A stretch of 64,000 nucleotides of DNA from JANYLB01 sp963837715 (GCA_963837715.1 CAWIOF010000002.1:62001-126000); one strand, 5' to 3'; positions 52,151 to 61,039 are shown, counted from the stretch's first letter. Translations and numbers: made by a program. The notes: generated from the sequence alone by a model not told the origin.

Positions 52151-54442
52151 ATGCAGGCATGGATGCCACATGATGGCGACATGCACGATCCGTTCCCGCC
52201 CCCGACGATGGCCGCACTCCCGAGGACGCCCGGCGAGCCGCCGTTCCGGCCGGGTGCTCCCAACGTGGTCGTCGTGGTGTTCGACGATCTCGGGTTCGGC
52301 CACCTCGGGAGCTTCGGATCGGATCTCGTCACTCCGAACCTCGACGCGCTCGCGGCGCGCGGCCTGCGCTTCACGAACTTCCACACCACGGCCGTGTGCT
52401 CGCCGACGCGGGCATGCTTGTTGACCGGGCGGAACCATCACCGAGTCGGGATGGGGATGTTGCCCGACCTGCCGACGAACTTCGCGGGGTACTCGGGGAC
52501 GTTCCCGCGGTCGGCCGGGACGCTCGCCCAGATCCTCCGCAATTCGGGGTACGCGACGTTCTGCGTGGGCAAGTGGCACCTGGTGCCTCGTGACCAGCGG
52601 GTGACCGGGCCGTACGACATGTGGCCGACCGGACTCGGCTTCGACCGGTACTACGGCTTCCTCAACGGCGAGACGAACCAGTGGACGCCGAACCTCGTGC
52701 GCGGCACCAACCACGTCGAGCCGCCGTGCACGCCCGACGAGGGATACCACCTCGACGCCGACCTGGCCGACGAAGCGATCGAGTCCCTGCGCGAGTTGCG
52801 ACTGTCGCATCCCGACCGCCCGTTCCTGCTCTGGTACGCGTCGGGTGCTCCGCACGCACCCCACCAGGCGCCGCCGGAATGGATCGACCGGTTCCGCGGC
52901 CGGTTCGACGACGGGTGGGACGCCTGGCGCGCGGCGACGCTCGACCGCCAGAAGTCGCTCGGGATCGTGCCACCCGACACCGCGCTGTCGGAGCGGCCGG
53001 ACTGGGTCGAGCCGTGGTCGGGGATCGACCCCGAGCGTCGTGCGCTCTACGCCCGGATGATGGAGGTCTGCGCTGCGTTCATCGCCCACGCCGACCATCA
53101 CCTCGGTCGGGTGCTCGATCACCTCGATGCGACCGGGGAGCTCGACAACACGGTCGTCGTCGTGGTCTCCGACAACGGAGCGTCGGGCGAGGGTGGACCC
53201 CACGGGGCGTTCAACCAACTCGGCCACTACATCTCCGACACCCCGGACGACGTCGCCGACAGCCTCGCCCACCTGGATGAACTCGGCGGCTTCCACTCGA
53301 GCGGTCACTACCCGTGGGGATGGGCGCTCGCGGCGAACACGCCGTTCCAACGGTGGAAGCGGTACACCCTCGAGGGTGGCGTGCGAAGCCCGATGGTCCT
53401 CGCTGGTCCGAGCGTCGAGCCCGGTTCGTTCCGCCATCAGTACTGCCACGCGATCGACGTGTTGCCGACGGTGCTCGATCTCTGCGAGATCGCACTTCCC
53501 GACGAGCTCGAAGGCATCGCGCAGATGTCGTTCGACGGGGCGAGCCTGCGTGAGGTGGTCGAAGACGCGGAGGCGGCAAGCCCGCGGACCACCCAGTACT
53601 TCGAGTGCTGGGGGAGTCGGGCGATCTACTCCGACGGGTGGAAGGCCGTGACCAACCACGTCAACCAACTGACGGCGGCCGAACGCGACCTGCTCGTCGG
53701 CAGCCACGACTTCGCCACCGACGAGTGGGCGCTGTTCGACACCCGGGTCGATCCCACGGAGCAGATCGACCTCGCGGAACGGGAGCCGACGAAGTTGGCT
53801 GAGCTGGTGGACCTGTGGTTCGACGAGGCCGAGCGCAACGAAGTGTTCCCGCTCGACGATGGCGCAGTGAACCGGATCGCCCACCTGCACGTTCCCTGGA
53901 CCGCGTACCGGCCGAGCTTCCGTCTGCGGCCCGGTGACAAGGTGCACGAGGTCGCGGGACCGAACCTCGCCGGTGGGTTCCGCATGCTCGCAGCGTTCAC
54001 GGGGCCCGTTCCGGTCGACGGGTGCGCGGTGCTGTGCGAGCAGGGAGACTGGCTCTCCGGCTGGGCCTGGTATCTCGCCGACGGCGAGGTCCGCTGGTGC
54101 ATCGTCGGCGGCGACGGCGCACATCTGGCGACGGCTCGGGTCCCCGCGAGCGCGCGGTTGCTCGGAGCGCAGGGAACGATCACCGACGGCAACCTGGTCG
54201 TGTCGCTCACCGCCGACGGCACCGAGATCGGCCGTTCGGATCTCGGTGTGTCGATCCCGCTCGCGTGGTCGCCCGACGGAGCGTTCCTCACCGTTGGGTA
54301 CGGTCGGCCGTTCCCGGTCAGCGACGACTACGACCCGCCGGCCCGCGCGCCGGCGAGCCTGCTCGACGTCGAGATCACCGTTGGTCCCGCCCCGCCATTT
54401 GATCTCGAAGCCGAGCTCGCCCGCATCCTCCGCCACCAGTAG
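52151..54442 (+). CDS. Arylsulfatase (formylglycine-dependent)
   Basis: 763 residues from ATG 52151; ATGs at 52163 and 52181 are alternatives and none has a good ribosome binding site. NVVVVVFDDLGFGHLGSFG gives the metal-binding DD, and CSPTRACLLTGR (Cys about 83) is the perfect CxPxR sulfatase motif whose Cys is converted to formylglycine. HHRVGMG, VGKWHL, HAPHQAP and VVSDNGASGEGG complete the alkaline-phosphatase-like site. A C-terminal beta-rich extension (about 610-760) is typical of the long actinobacterial arylsulfatases. No signal peptide is visible. The substrate could be sulfate esters, relating it to the sulfotransferase at 44.3 kb. Confidence 0.9.
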   Translation: MQAWMPHDGDMHDPFPPPTMAALPRTPGEPPFRPGAPNVVVVVFDDLGFGHLGSFGSDLVTPNLDALAARGLRFTNFHTTAVCSPTRACLLTGRNHHRVGMGMLPDLPTNFAGYSGTFPRSAGTLAQILRNSGYATFCVGKWHLVPRDQRVTGPYDMWPTGLGFDRYYGFLNGETNQWTPNLVRGTNHVEPPCTPDEGYHLDADLADEAIESLRELRLSHPDRPFLLWYASGAPHAPHQAPPEWIDRFRGRFDDGWDAWRAATLDRQKSLGIVPPDTALSERPDWVEPWSGIDPERRALYARMMEVCAAFIAHADHHLGRVLDHLDATGELDNTVVVVVSDNGASGEGGPHGAFNQLGHYISDTPDDVADSLAHLDELGGFHSSGHYPWGWALAANTPFQRWKRYTLEGGVRSPMVLAGPSVEPGSFRHQYCHAIDVLPTVLDLCEIALPDELEGIAQMSFDGASLREVVEDAEAASPRTTQYFECWGSRAIYSDGWKAVTNHVNQLTAAERDLLVGSHDFATDEWALFDTRVDPTEQIDLAEREPTKLAELVDLWFDEAERNEVFPLDDGAVNRIAHLHVPWTAYRPSFRLRPGDKVHEVAGPNLAGGFRMLAAFTGPVPVDGCAVLCEQGDWLSGWAWYLADGEVRWCIVGGDGAHLATARVPASARLLGAQGTITDGNLVVSLTADGTEIGRSDLGVSIPLAWSPDGAFLTVGYGRPFPVSDDYDPPARAPASLLDVEITVGPAPPFDLEAELARILRHQ

Positions 54443-54511
54443 CCGGACCGATCGTGAAGGAATCCCACCGACTCCTGCTCCAACCGGCGCCGTCGGATCC
54501 AGTACGACCGA

Positions 54512-55759
54512 CTATGCGGTGATGCCGAAGCGTTCCAGACCGTAGGCCCGGATGGCGTTGCCGCGCAGCACGAGCGAGCACTCCTGCGCGCTCATGCCTG
54601 CTGCGCTGAACAAACCGTGGGCCACCTTGCGCGAGTGGGGGAACGTGCCGTCGGAGTGGGGGTAGTCGGTCTCGAACAAGATCTGCTCGACGCCGACCTC
54701 GTCGCGCACTTTCAGGCCGAACAGGTCGTCGAAGATGCATCCGAAGACCCGACCCCGCACGACCTCGCTCGGCAACACGCCGTCGCCTCCGACTCCGCCG
54801 CGACCCTCCCGGTACACGGAGTCGAGCCGCTCGAGCATGAACGGCATCCAACCGACCTGGCTCTCGGCGTAGGCGATCTTGATGTCGGGGAACCGTGCGA
54901 GCGTGCCGGAGAAGACCCAGTCGGCCAGCGATCCCTCGGCGTTCTGCGCGTACATCGACATGGAGGTGGCGAGCGGTGCGTCGGGCGACGTCGTCGGCAT
55001 CGACGACGACGAGCCGATGTGCATCGACACCGTCGTCTCGGTTTCCTCACACGCGGCCCACAGGACGTCCCACTCACCCGAGTACATCGAGGCGCAACCG
55101 AGCTTCGACGGGTTCTCGCTGAACGTGATTGCGTAGCTGCCCTTCTCGGCGCAGCGGCGGACCTCGGCCGCCGCGAGGTCGGGGTCCCACATGGGCACCA
55201 GTGTGAGCGGGATGAGGCGACCGGCGCCGGCGCCGGCGCACCAGTCGTCGATCATCCAGTCGTTGTAGATCTGCAGGCACGCGTGGGCGAGCTGCTTGTC
55301 GTCGCGCTCGAGGAAGCCCTGACCACAGAACCGGGGAAAGATGTTGGGGAAGTTCAGGGCCGCTTCCACGTGGTTGGCGGTCATGTCGGCGAGCCGCGCA
55401 TCGCGGTCCCACGTGCCGGGACGCAGATCCTCGTAGCGGGCCGCGACGTTGCGTTGTGCCTCGCGGGGCATGCCGGCGGGCCCGTGCAACAAGCCGGTGG
55501 GAACCGCGGTGTCCTCGAAGAGCCAGACGTCGCACATGTCACCGTCGGGATGATTGCGTTCGAAGCCGTAGTGGCCACCGACGAACTCGAGCTTGACCCG
55601 CTCCTGGACCACGCGAGGTCCCTTGGCCTTCATGGTGGCCGGGAGCTGTTCCTGCCACAGATCCCGCGGCTCCATGACGTGATCGTCGACCGAGATGATC
55701 AACGGGAGCTCGTCCTCGGCGGGTGTCGGGCCTTCTCGCTGCGCCTTCGTGTTCTCCAC
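54512..55759 (-). CDS. Amidohydrolase family protein (amidohydrolase_2)
   Basis: 415 residues. LIISVDDHVMEPRDLW (about 20-35) carries the DxH-like first metal motif of the group that includes 2-amino-3-carboxymuconate semialdehyde decarboxylase; HIGSSS (about 255-260) and FETDYPHSDGTFPHS (about 365-379) provide the later His and Asp ligands. Such enzymes are zinc- or manganese-dependent decarboxylases or hydrolases of aromatic or polyketide-derived acids, common in actinobacterial catabolic clusters. It converges on the arylsulfatase gene. Confidence 0.87.
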   Translation of the reverse strand: MENTKAQREGPTPAEDELPLIISVDDHVMEPRDLWQEQLPATMKAKGPRVVQERVKLEFVGGHYGFERNHPDGDMCDVWLFEDTAVPTGLLHGPAGMPREAQRNVAARYEDLRPGTWDRDARLADMTANHVEAALNFPNIFPRFCGQGFLERDDKQLAHACLQIYNDWMIDDWCAGAGAGRLIPLTLVPMWDPDLAAAEVRRCAEKGSYAITFSENPSKLGCASMYSGEWDVLWAACEETETTVSMHIGSSSSMPTTSPDAPLATSMSMYAQNAEGSLADWVFSGTLARFPDIKIAYAESQVGWMPFMLERLDSVYREGRGGVGGDGVLPSEVVRGRVFGCIFDDLFGLKVRDEVGVEQILFETDYPHSDGTFPHSRKVAHGLFSAAGMSAQECSLVLRGNAIRAYGLERFGITA

Positions 55760-55825
55760 GACCTGGAGTGTACGACCGCCGACTCGCCCGTGATCCGCAG
55801 AACCGGGCGAACTCCACGCATTGGC

Positions 55826-56647
55826 TCAGAATGGTCGGGGTTCGGTGCGCCACGCCACGGCGAAGAGCTGTGTCGTTTCCGGGAGGCCCTTCAAGACGAT
55901 GTGGCCGCGGTCTTCGAACTCGAAGGTCTTGCCGATGCACAGTTCCCGGACTGCGACCGAGACGGCGATGTCTCCCGCCGGTGCGGCGTCACACAGACGG
56001 GCCGCAAGTTGTACCGCCGCGCCGAAGAGGTCGCCGTCGTCATCGGTCACCGGCTCACCCGCACTGATCCCGACGCTGACGTGGAGTGGGACCGCTGCAG
56101 CGTCGTTCCGATCAGCCAGCTGCCGCTGCACCGCGACCGCGAACGAGACCGCAGACGCGACCGACGAGAACGAAGCCATGATCCCATCGCCCGTGTGCTT
56201 CACCTCTCGGCCACCATGCGACTGCAACTCGCCGCGCACGATGTTGTTGTGCTCGCGCAACAGCTGCATGTGACCGTCGTCGCCCAACTGCTGGGTCTGA
56301 GCCACCGAGCCGCAGACATCGGTGAAGACGATCGCCCGCATACCTGGCGCCGTGTACGGCGTGCCGGTGGGGTGACTCGGGATCTCACCGAACAGCGCAT
56401 TGAGGGGAGCAGCGGGGTCGAGTTCGATGATGCTCGATGCGAGCTCGCCGTGCGCCTCTCGATGCACTGCCTCGACTGCCTCCCGGTTCGGACCCTCCGC
56501 GAGGCAGAACACCGAGCCGCTCGATGCATCGAACCAGTACGTGTGATATTTCACGCCGAACTCGCCTTGGGTCGCTTCGTCGCGGCGATGTGCCTCGGCG
56601 AGCTCCTCGGGAGAGATCCCTGGGAGGTCGTGTCGATCGAGATACAT
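55826..56647 (-). CDS. SCO4226-like domain fused to adenylate/guanylate cyclase
   Basis: 273 residues from the ATG at 56647. Residues 1-75 (MYLDRHDLPGISPEELAEAHRRD, KYHTYWFDASSGSVFCLAEGP, AVHREAHG) match the SCO4226/DUF4242 nickel-binding ferredoxin-like domain. Residues about 100-270 are a class III nucleotide cyclase: AIVFTDVCGSVAQTQQLGDD (metal-binding Asp), HTGDGIMASF (second Asp), GISAGEP and AVQLAARLCDAA. Adenylate and guanylate activity cannot be separated by eye. The combination suggests a cyclase gated by a metal or small ligand. The gene precedes no obvious partner; the amidohydrolase follows on the same strand. Confidence 0.85.
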   Translation of the reverse strand: MYLDRHDLPGISPEELAEAHRRDEATQGEFGVKYHTYWFDASSGSVFCLAEGPNREAVEAVHREAHGELASSIIELDPAAPLNALFGEIPSHPTGTPYTAPGMRAIVFTDVCGSVAQTQQLGDDGHMQLLREHNNIVRGELQSHGGREVKHTGDGIMASFSSVASAVSFAVAVQRQLADRNDAAAVPLHVSVGISAGEPVTDDDGDLFGAAVQLAARLCDAAPAGDIAVSVAVRELCIGKTFEFEDRGHIVLKGLPETTQLFAVAWRTEPRPF

Positions 56648-56818
56648 GGGCACTGCAGAACCCGCCCTCAGTGAGAGGCACGCGTGACCTCGCGCTCGGG
56701 CAAAAGGTACACCGACGCCCGAGCGAGTCGAGTTCCGACACCAATCAGGCTCGGCGTGACAGCTGGTCGGCCCGTGCGCCGCCACCGCCGCCACGGTGAT
56801 CCGAGCCGCGACGGGACC

Positions 56819-57441
56819 TCAGGCAGTGCCGACCGACACGTCGATGCCGCGTGCCGTCGGATCGAACGAGCGCACCTCGGCGAGGACGTAGGTGCACGCC
56901 GCCTGGAGGTCGTGCGACGGCATGGTGGCGGGCAGCAGGATCCGGATGCGGAGCCGCCCTTCGTTCCGGGTGACTTCAGCTCGGGCGTGCTCGGCGTCGG
57001 GGATGTCGCGGTTTCGCAGCAGACTCCGCAGTCGCTCCGACGCGGCGTGCGTGTGGTGGGGGAGCGGCGCGGCCGCGGCGTGCTCGCATGCGGCAACGAC
57101 ATCGTCGTCGCGCGCGTGCGCCGTCGAGCGATCGCTGCGGTCCACTGGCGGTAGGGGTTGTCGGCGGTTTCGCCCGCCACGACGAGTGGGACGTTGGCGC
57201 GGATCGCACACGCGACGCCGTCCTCCACTGCCTCGATCGAGGAGCCCGGTGGCCGAACGGTCAACGCGACGGCAATGGGATGCGTCTCGAGCGGGCACGA
57301 GCCGGGCGAGTCGACCGCCCGACACGGGAATCCCGTCGTGCCGACGTCGTGGCAGCGATCGATGGTGTGGGATGCGGCTTCGAGCGCCGCAACCGCACGA
57401 TCGGCCGCTCCCGGTGCACCTTCGAGGACGAGGACGTGCAT
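56819..57441 (-). pseudogene. Hypothetical two-part protein with one frame change
   Basis: From the ATG at 57441 (GAGGAGCAA upstream) the frame reads MHVLVLEGAPGAADRAVAALEAASHTIDRCHD and continues to NPYRQWTA near 57145. There the protein-like sequence passes into the next frame as DRSTAHARDDDVVAACEHAAA, then RLRIRILLPATMPSHDLQAACTYVLAEVRSFDP, ending at 56819. One missing base explains it; the intact product would be about 206 residues. No known domain is recognised; the C-terminal third resembles a small alpha/beta domain. It follows the flavodoxin gene by 25 bases and is probably its operon partner. Confidence 0.6.
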
Positions 57442-57466
57442 TGTTGCTCCTCCGGTTCGAGCGCGG

Positions 57467-58030
57467 TCAGCGATCCGCGGCGATCGTGGGTGTCGGGTCG
57501 GAGATCGCTCCGGCGCGCACCTCGCGCGCGAGATGCGCGCCCCAGGCCCGAGCGTGGTCGGCCTCGTTGGTGACGAGCTCGTTGGCCTTCGTGACGAGGA
57601 AGCTCTCGGGTGGAACGACGATGGTTGCGCCGGCGTGTCGGAGCCGCCGCGCGATGCCCTTCGACGCACGCCCGGTGAACAGCGGCGCCGCGTCGAGTCG
57701 CGTGTCGAACGCCGCCGCGGGCACGGAGAGCTCCGGCCGGTTGTCGAACCAGTCGCGCAGGCCAGGGCCCTCGGCGTCGGGATCGACGTCGAGCCCGGTG
57801 TCCGGCTTCTCGGCGGCTTCCACCGCGGCCTTGCGCGTGCTCGCCCGGCTCAGGCCGTGTACGTGGGTGGGGCCGCCGACGACGAGCAGGTCGACGCCCT
57901 CGATGCGGGCGCGGGTCGCTTGCTCGACCGGGACGACCCCGACTTCGGCGCCGCGCATCCCGTCGGCGATGGCGTCGGCGACGAGGTGGGTGTTGCCGTA
58001 CATCGATTCGTAGACGATCAGGGCCTTCAC
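57467..58030 (-). CDS. Flavodoxin family protein
   Basis: 187 residues. The FMN phosphate-binding loop VYESMYGNTHLVADAIADG (about 6-24) and GGPTHVHGLSRAS (about 52-64) define the flavodoxin fold. A long insertion and C-terminal region (ASKGIARRLRHAGATIVVPPESFLV) match the actinobacterial flavodoxin/nitric-oxide-synthase-like group. It is probably a cytosolic electron carrier or quinone reductase. A DosR-box-like sequence lies about 105 bases upstream of the start (58133-58147), suggesting control by the nearby DevSR pair. Confidence 0.87.
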   Translation of the reverse strand: MKALIVYESMYGNTHLVADAIADGMRGAEVGVVPVEQATRARIEGVDLLVVGGPTHVHGLSRASTRKAAVEAAEKPDTGLDVDPDAEGPGLRDWFDNRPELSVPAAAFDTRLDAAPLFTGRASKGIARRLRHAGATIVVPPESFLVTKANELVTNEADHARAWGAHLAREVRAGAISDPTPTIAADR

Positions 58031-58132
58031 GCGTGACCTCCGTGGGTTCCGGCGCGCTGACCGGGGATGAGTTTCTCGGGATCGGCCGTTCGGTTCATGC
58101 CCTCAGTGTCGTGGTCGCAGGCGGGTCGCGGC

Positions 58133-58147
58133 AGGGACCAAAGTCAC
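58133..58147. promoter_or_regulatory. DosR-box-like site upstream of flavodoxin gene
   Basis: AGGGACCAAAGTCAC closely resembles the imperfect palindrome bound by DosR/DevR of mycobacteria (GGGACTNNNGTCCC type). The first 11 bases recur exactly at 58926. It lies upstream of the flavodoxin gene, 1.2 kb from the devS/devR-like genes. Confidence 0.5.
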
Positions 58148-58176
58148 GTTCGGGGAGCCGATCGCCGGTGTCGCTC

Positions 58177-58314
58177 TTACTGCACGATGAAGGTGGTGAC
58201 CATCCCGAACATCATCCCGTCCTCGTGTTCGGCGTCGCTGAGAATGTGACAGTGCTACGTCCAGACTCCGGTCTGCTCGGCGGTCGGCCTGATCAGGGCG
58301 CCGTTTCGCTCGGA
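58177..58314 (-). pseudogene. Multicopper oxidase 3' relic
   Basis: The minus strand encodes SERNGALIRPTAEQTGVWT-stop-HCHILSDAEHEDGMMFGMVTTFIVQ. The HCHILSxxEHxxGM sequence is the type 1/type 3 copper-binding C-terminus of multicopper oxidases. The TAG at 58255-58257 replaces the Tyr usually found in front of HCHI, and everything upstream is missing: the frame runs back only to the stop codon of the histone-like gene. A deletion appears to have joined that gene to the tail of a lost oxidase. Confidence 0.6.
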
Positions 58315-58743
58315 TCACTTCGCACGCTTCTTCAGGCTGCGGGGAGCCGGCTTGTTCGCCGGCGTCTTCTTCGCGGATGCCCGCCTGGCGGGGGCCTTCG
58401 TGGCCCGCTTCGAGCTCGCGGCTTCGACCTTCGCCGCGTCTCGCTCCAGGCGTACGACCTCACCCTTCATCGCCTTGATGTGGCGCTGCACCTCGCGGTC
58501 GATCGCGCGCAGGACACGATCGGTGGCCATCGCGCCGCGGTCGACGTACTCCTTGATGCGCAAGTCGAGCTCTCGGGCGCGACGTTCCGACGCGCGCGTG
58601 ACCCGGCGCGACGTCTTGCCGAGCTGCACGAGCAGCTCCTCCATCTTCTCGAGGTCGTCGACCTTGGAACGCGCCGAGACCTTGGCCCTGCCGTCGGCCT
58701 TCGACTTGGTGGCGGTGCGCTTGACGGGGGTGGCTTTGCTCAT
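58315..58743 (-). CDS. Lys/Arg/Ala-rich histone H1-like protein
   Basis: 142 residues from the ATG at 58743 (GGGAGAC upstream). The N-terminal part is basic (MSKATPVKRTATKSKADGR), the middle (about 28-100) is a heptad-like amphipathic helix pair (LEKMEELLVQLGKTSRRVTRASERR, IDREVQRHIKAMKGEVVRLERDAA), and the tail is KRATKAPARRASAKKTPANK. Low-complexity Lys/Ala/Pro tails of this sort occur in bacterial histone-like proteins that compact DNA. The position beside the DevSR genes and a DosR-like site suggests a dormancy nucleoid protein (inference). Confidence 0.72.
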   Translation of the reverse strand: MSKATPVKRTATKSKADGRAKVSARSKVDDLEKMEELLVQLGKTSRRVTRASERRARELDLRIKEYVDRGAMATDRVLRAIDREVQRHIKAMKGEVVRLERDAAKVEAASSKRATKAPARRASAKKTPANKPAPRSLKKRAK

Positions 58744-58925
58744 CACTGTCTCCCTGATCTGTTGCGGTTTCCCTACGGGCAGTCATGGTCGGACCGGGCC
58801 GGCGCAGCAGGCGACTACCTCCGACAACAGGTTCGCCTGCTGTTCGATGCGTTGACAGGGCCGAACGTCCTCAGTGCGGACGCCTCCGGGCACGTGGACC
58901 CGTGCGCACGATCAGCAAGACGAAT

Positions 58926-58940
58926 AGGGACCAAAGCTTC
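58926..58940. promoter_or_regulatory. DosR-box-like site between histone-like gene and 59002 gene
   Basis: AGGGACCAAAGCTTC shares its first 11 bases with the site at 58133-58147. It lies in the 258-base divergent region, 61 bases before the ATG at 59002 and about 180 bases before the histone-like gene, and could serve either. Confidence 0.42.
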
Positions 58941-59001
58941 TGAACACTGTCGACGCCGGGTCCTACGGTCGATTCGCCTCGTCGGAACAAGGACTCGAAC
59001 C

Positions 59002-59259
59002 ATGACGACGACCCAGACGCCGACCGTTGCTCCCCGCCTGTGCGAGACGTCGCTCGCCGCAACGGCCGCGACCGACTCGATCGCGCGCCAGCTCAGCCTC
59101 GAGTTCTCCGGAGTCGATCTGGCGACGGCGAAGGCGCTCCTGCAGCGTGCCTACGAGCTCACCACCGACGCGCCGATCCAGGACTTCCGTATTCTGCTGG
59201 CCGAACGCGCGGCGCGCCGCGAGCTCCGCAGTCGCAAGGCGGAGCAAAGTCGCAGCTGA
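59002..59259 (+). CDS. Small three-helix-bundle dimerization-type protein
   Basis: 85 residues, preceded by an AAGGA sequence. The core (SIARQLSLEFSGVDLATAKALLQRAYELTTDAPIQDFRILLAERAARRELRS) reads as three amphipathic helices and resembles the three-helix-bundle dimerization domain of small actinobacterial proteins, some of which are encoded near stress regulators. No catalytic residues. It is located 88 bases upstream of the DevS-like kinase on the same strand and downstream of a DosR-like site, so it may be part of the same regulon. Confidence 0.62.
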   Translation: MTTTQTPTVAPRLCETSLAATAATDSIARQLSLEFSGVDLATAKALLQRAYELTTDAPIQDFRILLAERAARRELRSRKAEQSRS

Positions 59260-59347
59260 ATTGCCGGTTTCGCGCCCTGGCGCTACCGTGCTCAGCGGCC
59301 AGACGCAGCACCCTCTTCGCAAGCGGTGTACAGATGCGAGACGTGGG

Positions 59348-61039
59348 ATGAGCGCAGGCATGCGGCTCGAGGAGCTGATCGCCGAGCTCCAGGCGCGGAC
59401 GGGCGGCGCGGTGCTCGCAGCCGAGCGCTTGAGCCTGCTCCTCGACGCGATCGTCGCGGTCGGAGCCGATCTCAGTCTCCCCGATGTCTTGGAGGCCATT
59501 GTCGAACGTGCATCCCGACTCGTCGACGCACGCTACGGAGCCTTGGGCGTCATCGGACCCGACCGTCAGCTGTCCCAGTTCATCACCGTCGGCATCGACG
59601 ACGACACGCGAGCTCGGATCGGTGAGCTTCCCCGGGGTCGAGGAATCCTGGGCCTGCTCCTGAACGACCCCGAGCCGCTCATGCTCCGCGATCTGACGCT
59701 CCATCCGGCGTCGGTCGGATTCCCCCCGAACCACCCACCGATGCGATCGTTCCTCGGCGTGCCGGTCAGGACGCGGACGTCGGTGTTCGGAAACCTGTAC
59801 CTCTGCGAGAAGCAAGGTGCCGAGGAGTTCACCGAGACCGATCGGGAGCTCGTGACGGCACTGGCCGTCGCGGCCGGAGTGGCGATCGAGAACGCCCGGC
59901 TCTATGCCGTGGGCCGCCGACGCGAGGAGTGGCTGGCGGCCATCGCGGAGATCAACCGCAATCTCCTCGCGGGCGCGAACGTCGAGAGTGTTCTCGACGA
60001 CATCGCGGCCCGCGCCGCACCGGTGGCACAAGCCGATGCAGTGCGGGTGATGCTGCCCGACGACGACCGAACGACCCTGCGGGTCGTCGCCGCCCACGGC
60101 GAGCGCTCGGCGACGGTGGTCGGCATGGCGGTGCCGATCGCGGAGACCGCGGCCGGCGAGGCCTTCCTCTCCGGTGAGACGCAGACGGTTGTCGACGCTG
60201 CGAACGACCCTCGCGTCTTCCAACCCGCGATCGAGGCGCTGCAAGCCGGGTCGGTCGTCTACGTCCCGCTGCAGGGGGCGGGGGAGATCCTGGGTGTGCT
60301 CTCGGTCGACACCGTGCGCGACGGACGCACCTTCGACGAGCTCGATGTCGACGTGACCACGAGCTTCGCTCGGCAGGCGGCGCTTGCGATCGAACTCGCC
60401 CGGAGTCGTGGCGCACGGGACCGCATGCGGATGCTCGAGGACCGCGAGCGGATCGGTCGGAACCTGCACGACACCGTGATCCAGCGGCTGTTCGCGATCG
60501 GGATGCTGCTTCAGGCGACGATCGCTGATCGCGACGACCCCGCGGCCGAGCGGGTCGCGAAGGCCATCGACGAGGTCGATGCGACGATCAAGGAGATCCG
60601 CTCGAGCATCTTCACGCTGTCGACACCTCCGAAGGTCGGCCTCCGCAGCGCGATCGTCGATCTGGTGGAGGAGTACGCCGATCGCAGTGGTTTCGAGCCG
60701 CACGTCGTGCTCGACGGGCCGATCGACACCACGCTCGCCCCCGAACTCGCGCGGAGCGTGCTGGCGTGTGTTCGGGAAGCGGTGTCGAACGCGAGCCGGC
60801 ATGCGGAGGCACACCACGTGTACCTGTCGCTGACGGTTGCCGACGACGTCCTGCTGACCGTTCGGGACGACGGCATCGGCTTCGCCGAGAATCAAGAACG
60901 GCGGAGCGGTCTGGTCAACCTCGAGCGCCGGGCGGCGGAGTTCGGCGGATCGTGCGAAGTCGTGAGCGCACCCGGCGACGGGACGGTCGTCACGTGGCGC
61001 TCGCCGCACTCGACCGTCGAGGACGGGGCCCGTGGCTGA
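59348..61039 (+). CDS. devS: DevS/DosS-like GAF-GAF sensor histidine kinase
   Basis: 563 residues from ATG 59348 (MRLEEL at 59360 is an alternative start). Two GAF domains (about 45-190 and 215-355) precede a HisKA_3 dimerization domain with RIGRNLHDTVIQRLFAIGM (phospho-His about 374) and a HATPase_c domain (REAVSNASRHAEA, DDGIGF). The first GAF domain contains VGFPPNHPPMRSFLGVPV (His about 129), the segment that in mycobacterial DosS/DosT holds the proximal haem ligand. A haem-based O2/NO/CO or redox sensor is therefore likely. No membrane segment. It overlaps the regulator gene by 8 bases. Confidence 0.87.
   Translation: MSAGMRLEELIAELQARTGGAVLAAERLSLLLDAIVAVGADLSLPDVLEAIVERASRLVDARYGALGVIGPDRQLSQFITVGIDDDTRARIGELPRGRGILGLLLNDPEPLMLRDLTLHPASVGFPPNHPPMRSFLGVPVRTRTSVFGNLYLCEKQGAEEFTETDRELVTALAVAAGVAIENARLYAVGRRREEWLAAIAEINRNLLAGANVESVLDDIAARAAPVAQADAVRVMLPDDDRTTLRVVAAHGERSATVVGMAVPIAETAAGEAFLSGETQTVVDAANDPRVFQPAIEALQAGSVVYVPLQGAGEILGVLSVDTVRDGRTFDELDVDVTTSFARQAALAIELARSRGARDRMRMLEDRERIGRNLHDTVIQRLFAIGMLLQATIADRDDPAAERVAKAIDEVDATIKEIRSSIFTLSTPPKVGLRSAIVDLVEEYADRSGFEPHVVLDGPIDTTLAPELARSVLACVREAVSNASRHAEAHHVYLSLTVADDVLLTVRDDGIGFAENQERRSGLVNLERRAAEFGGSCEVVSAPGDGTVVTWRSPHSTVEDGARG

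Noticed and set aside
51893..54436. 847-residue minus-strand frame opposite the arylsulfatase
   Set aside because: It is entirely antisense to the sulfatase, which has all active-site motifs; the antisense product is Arg/Val/Glu-rich without any domain.
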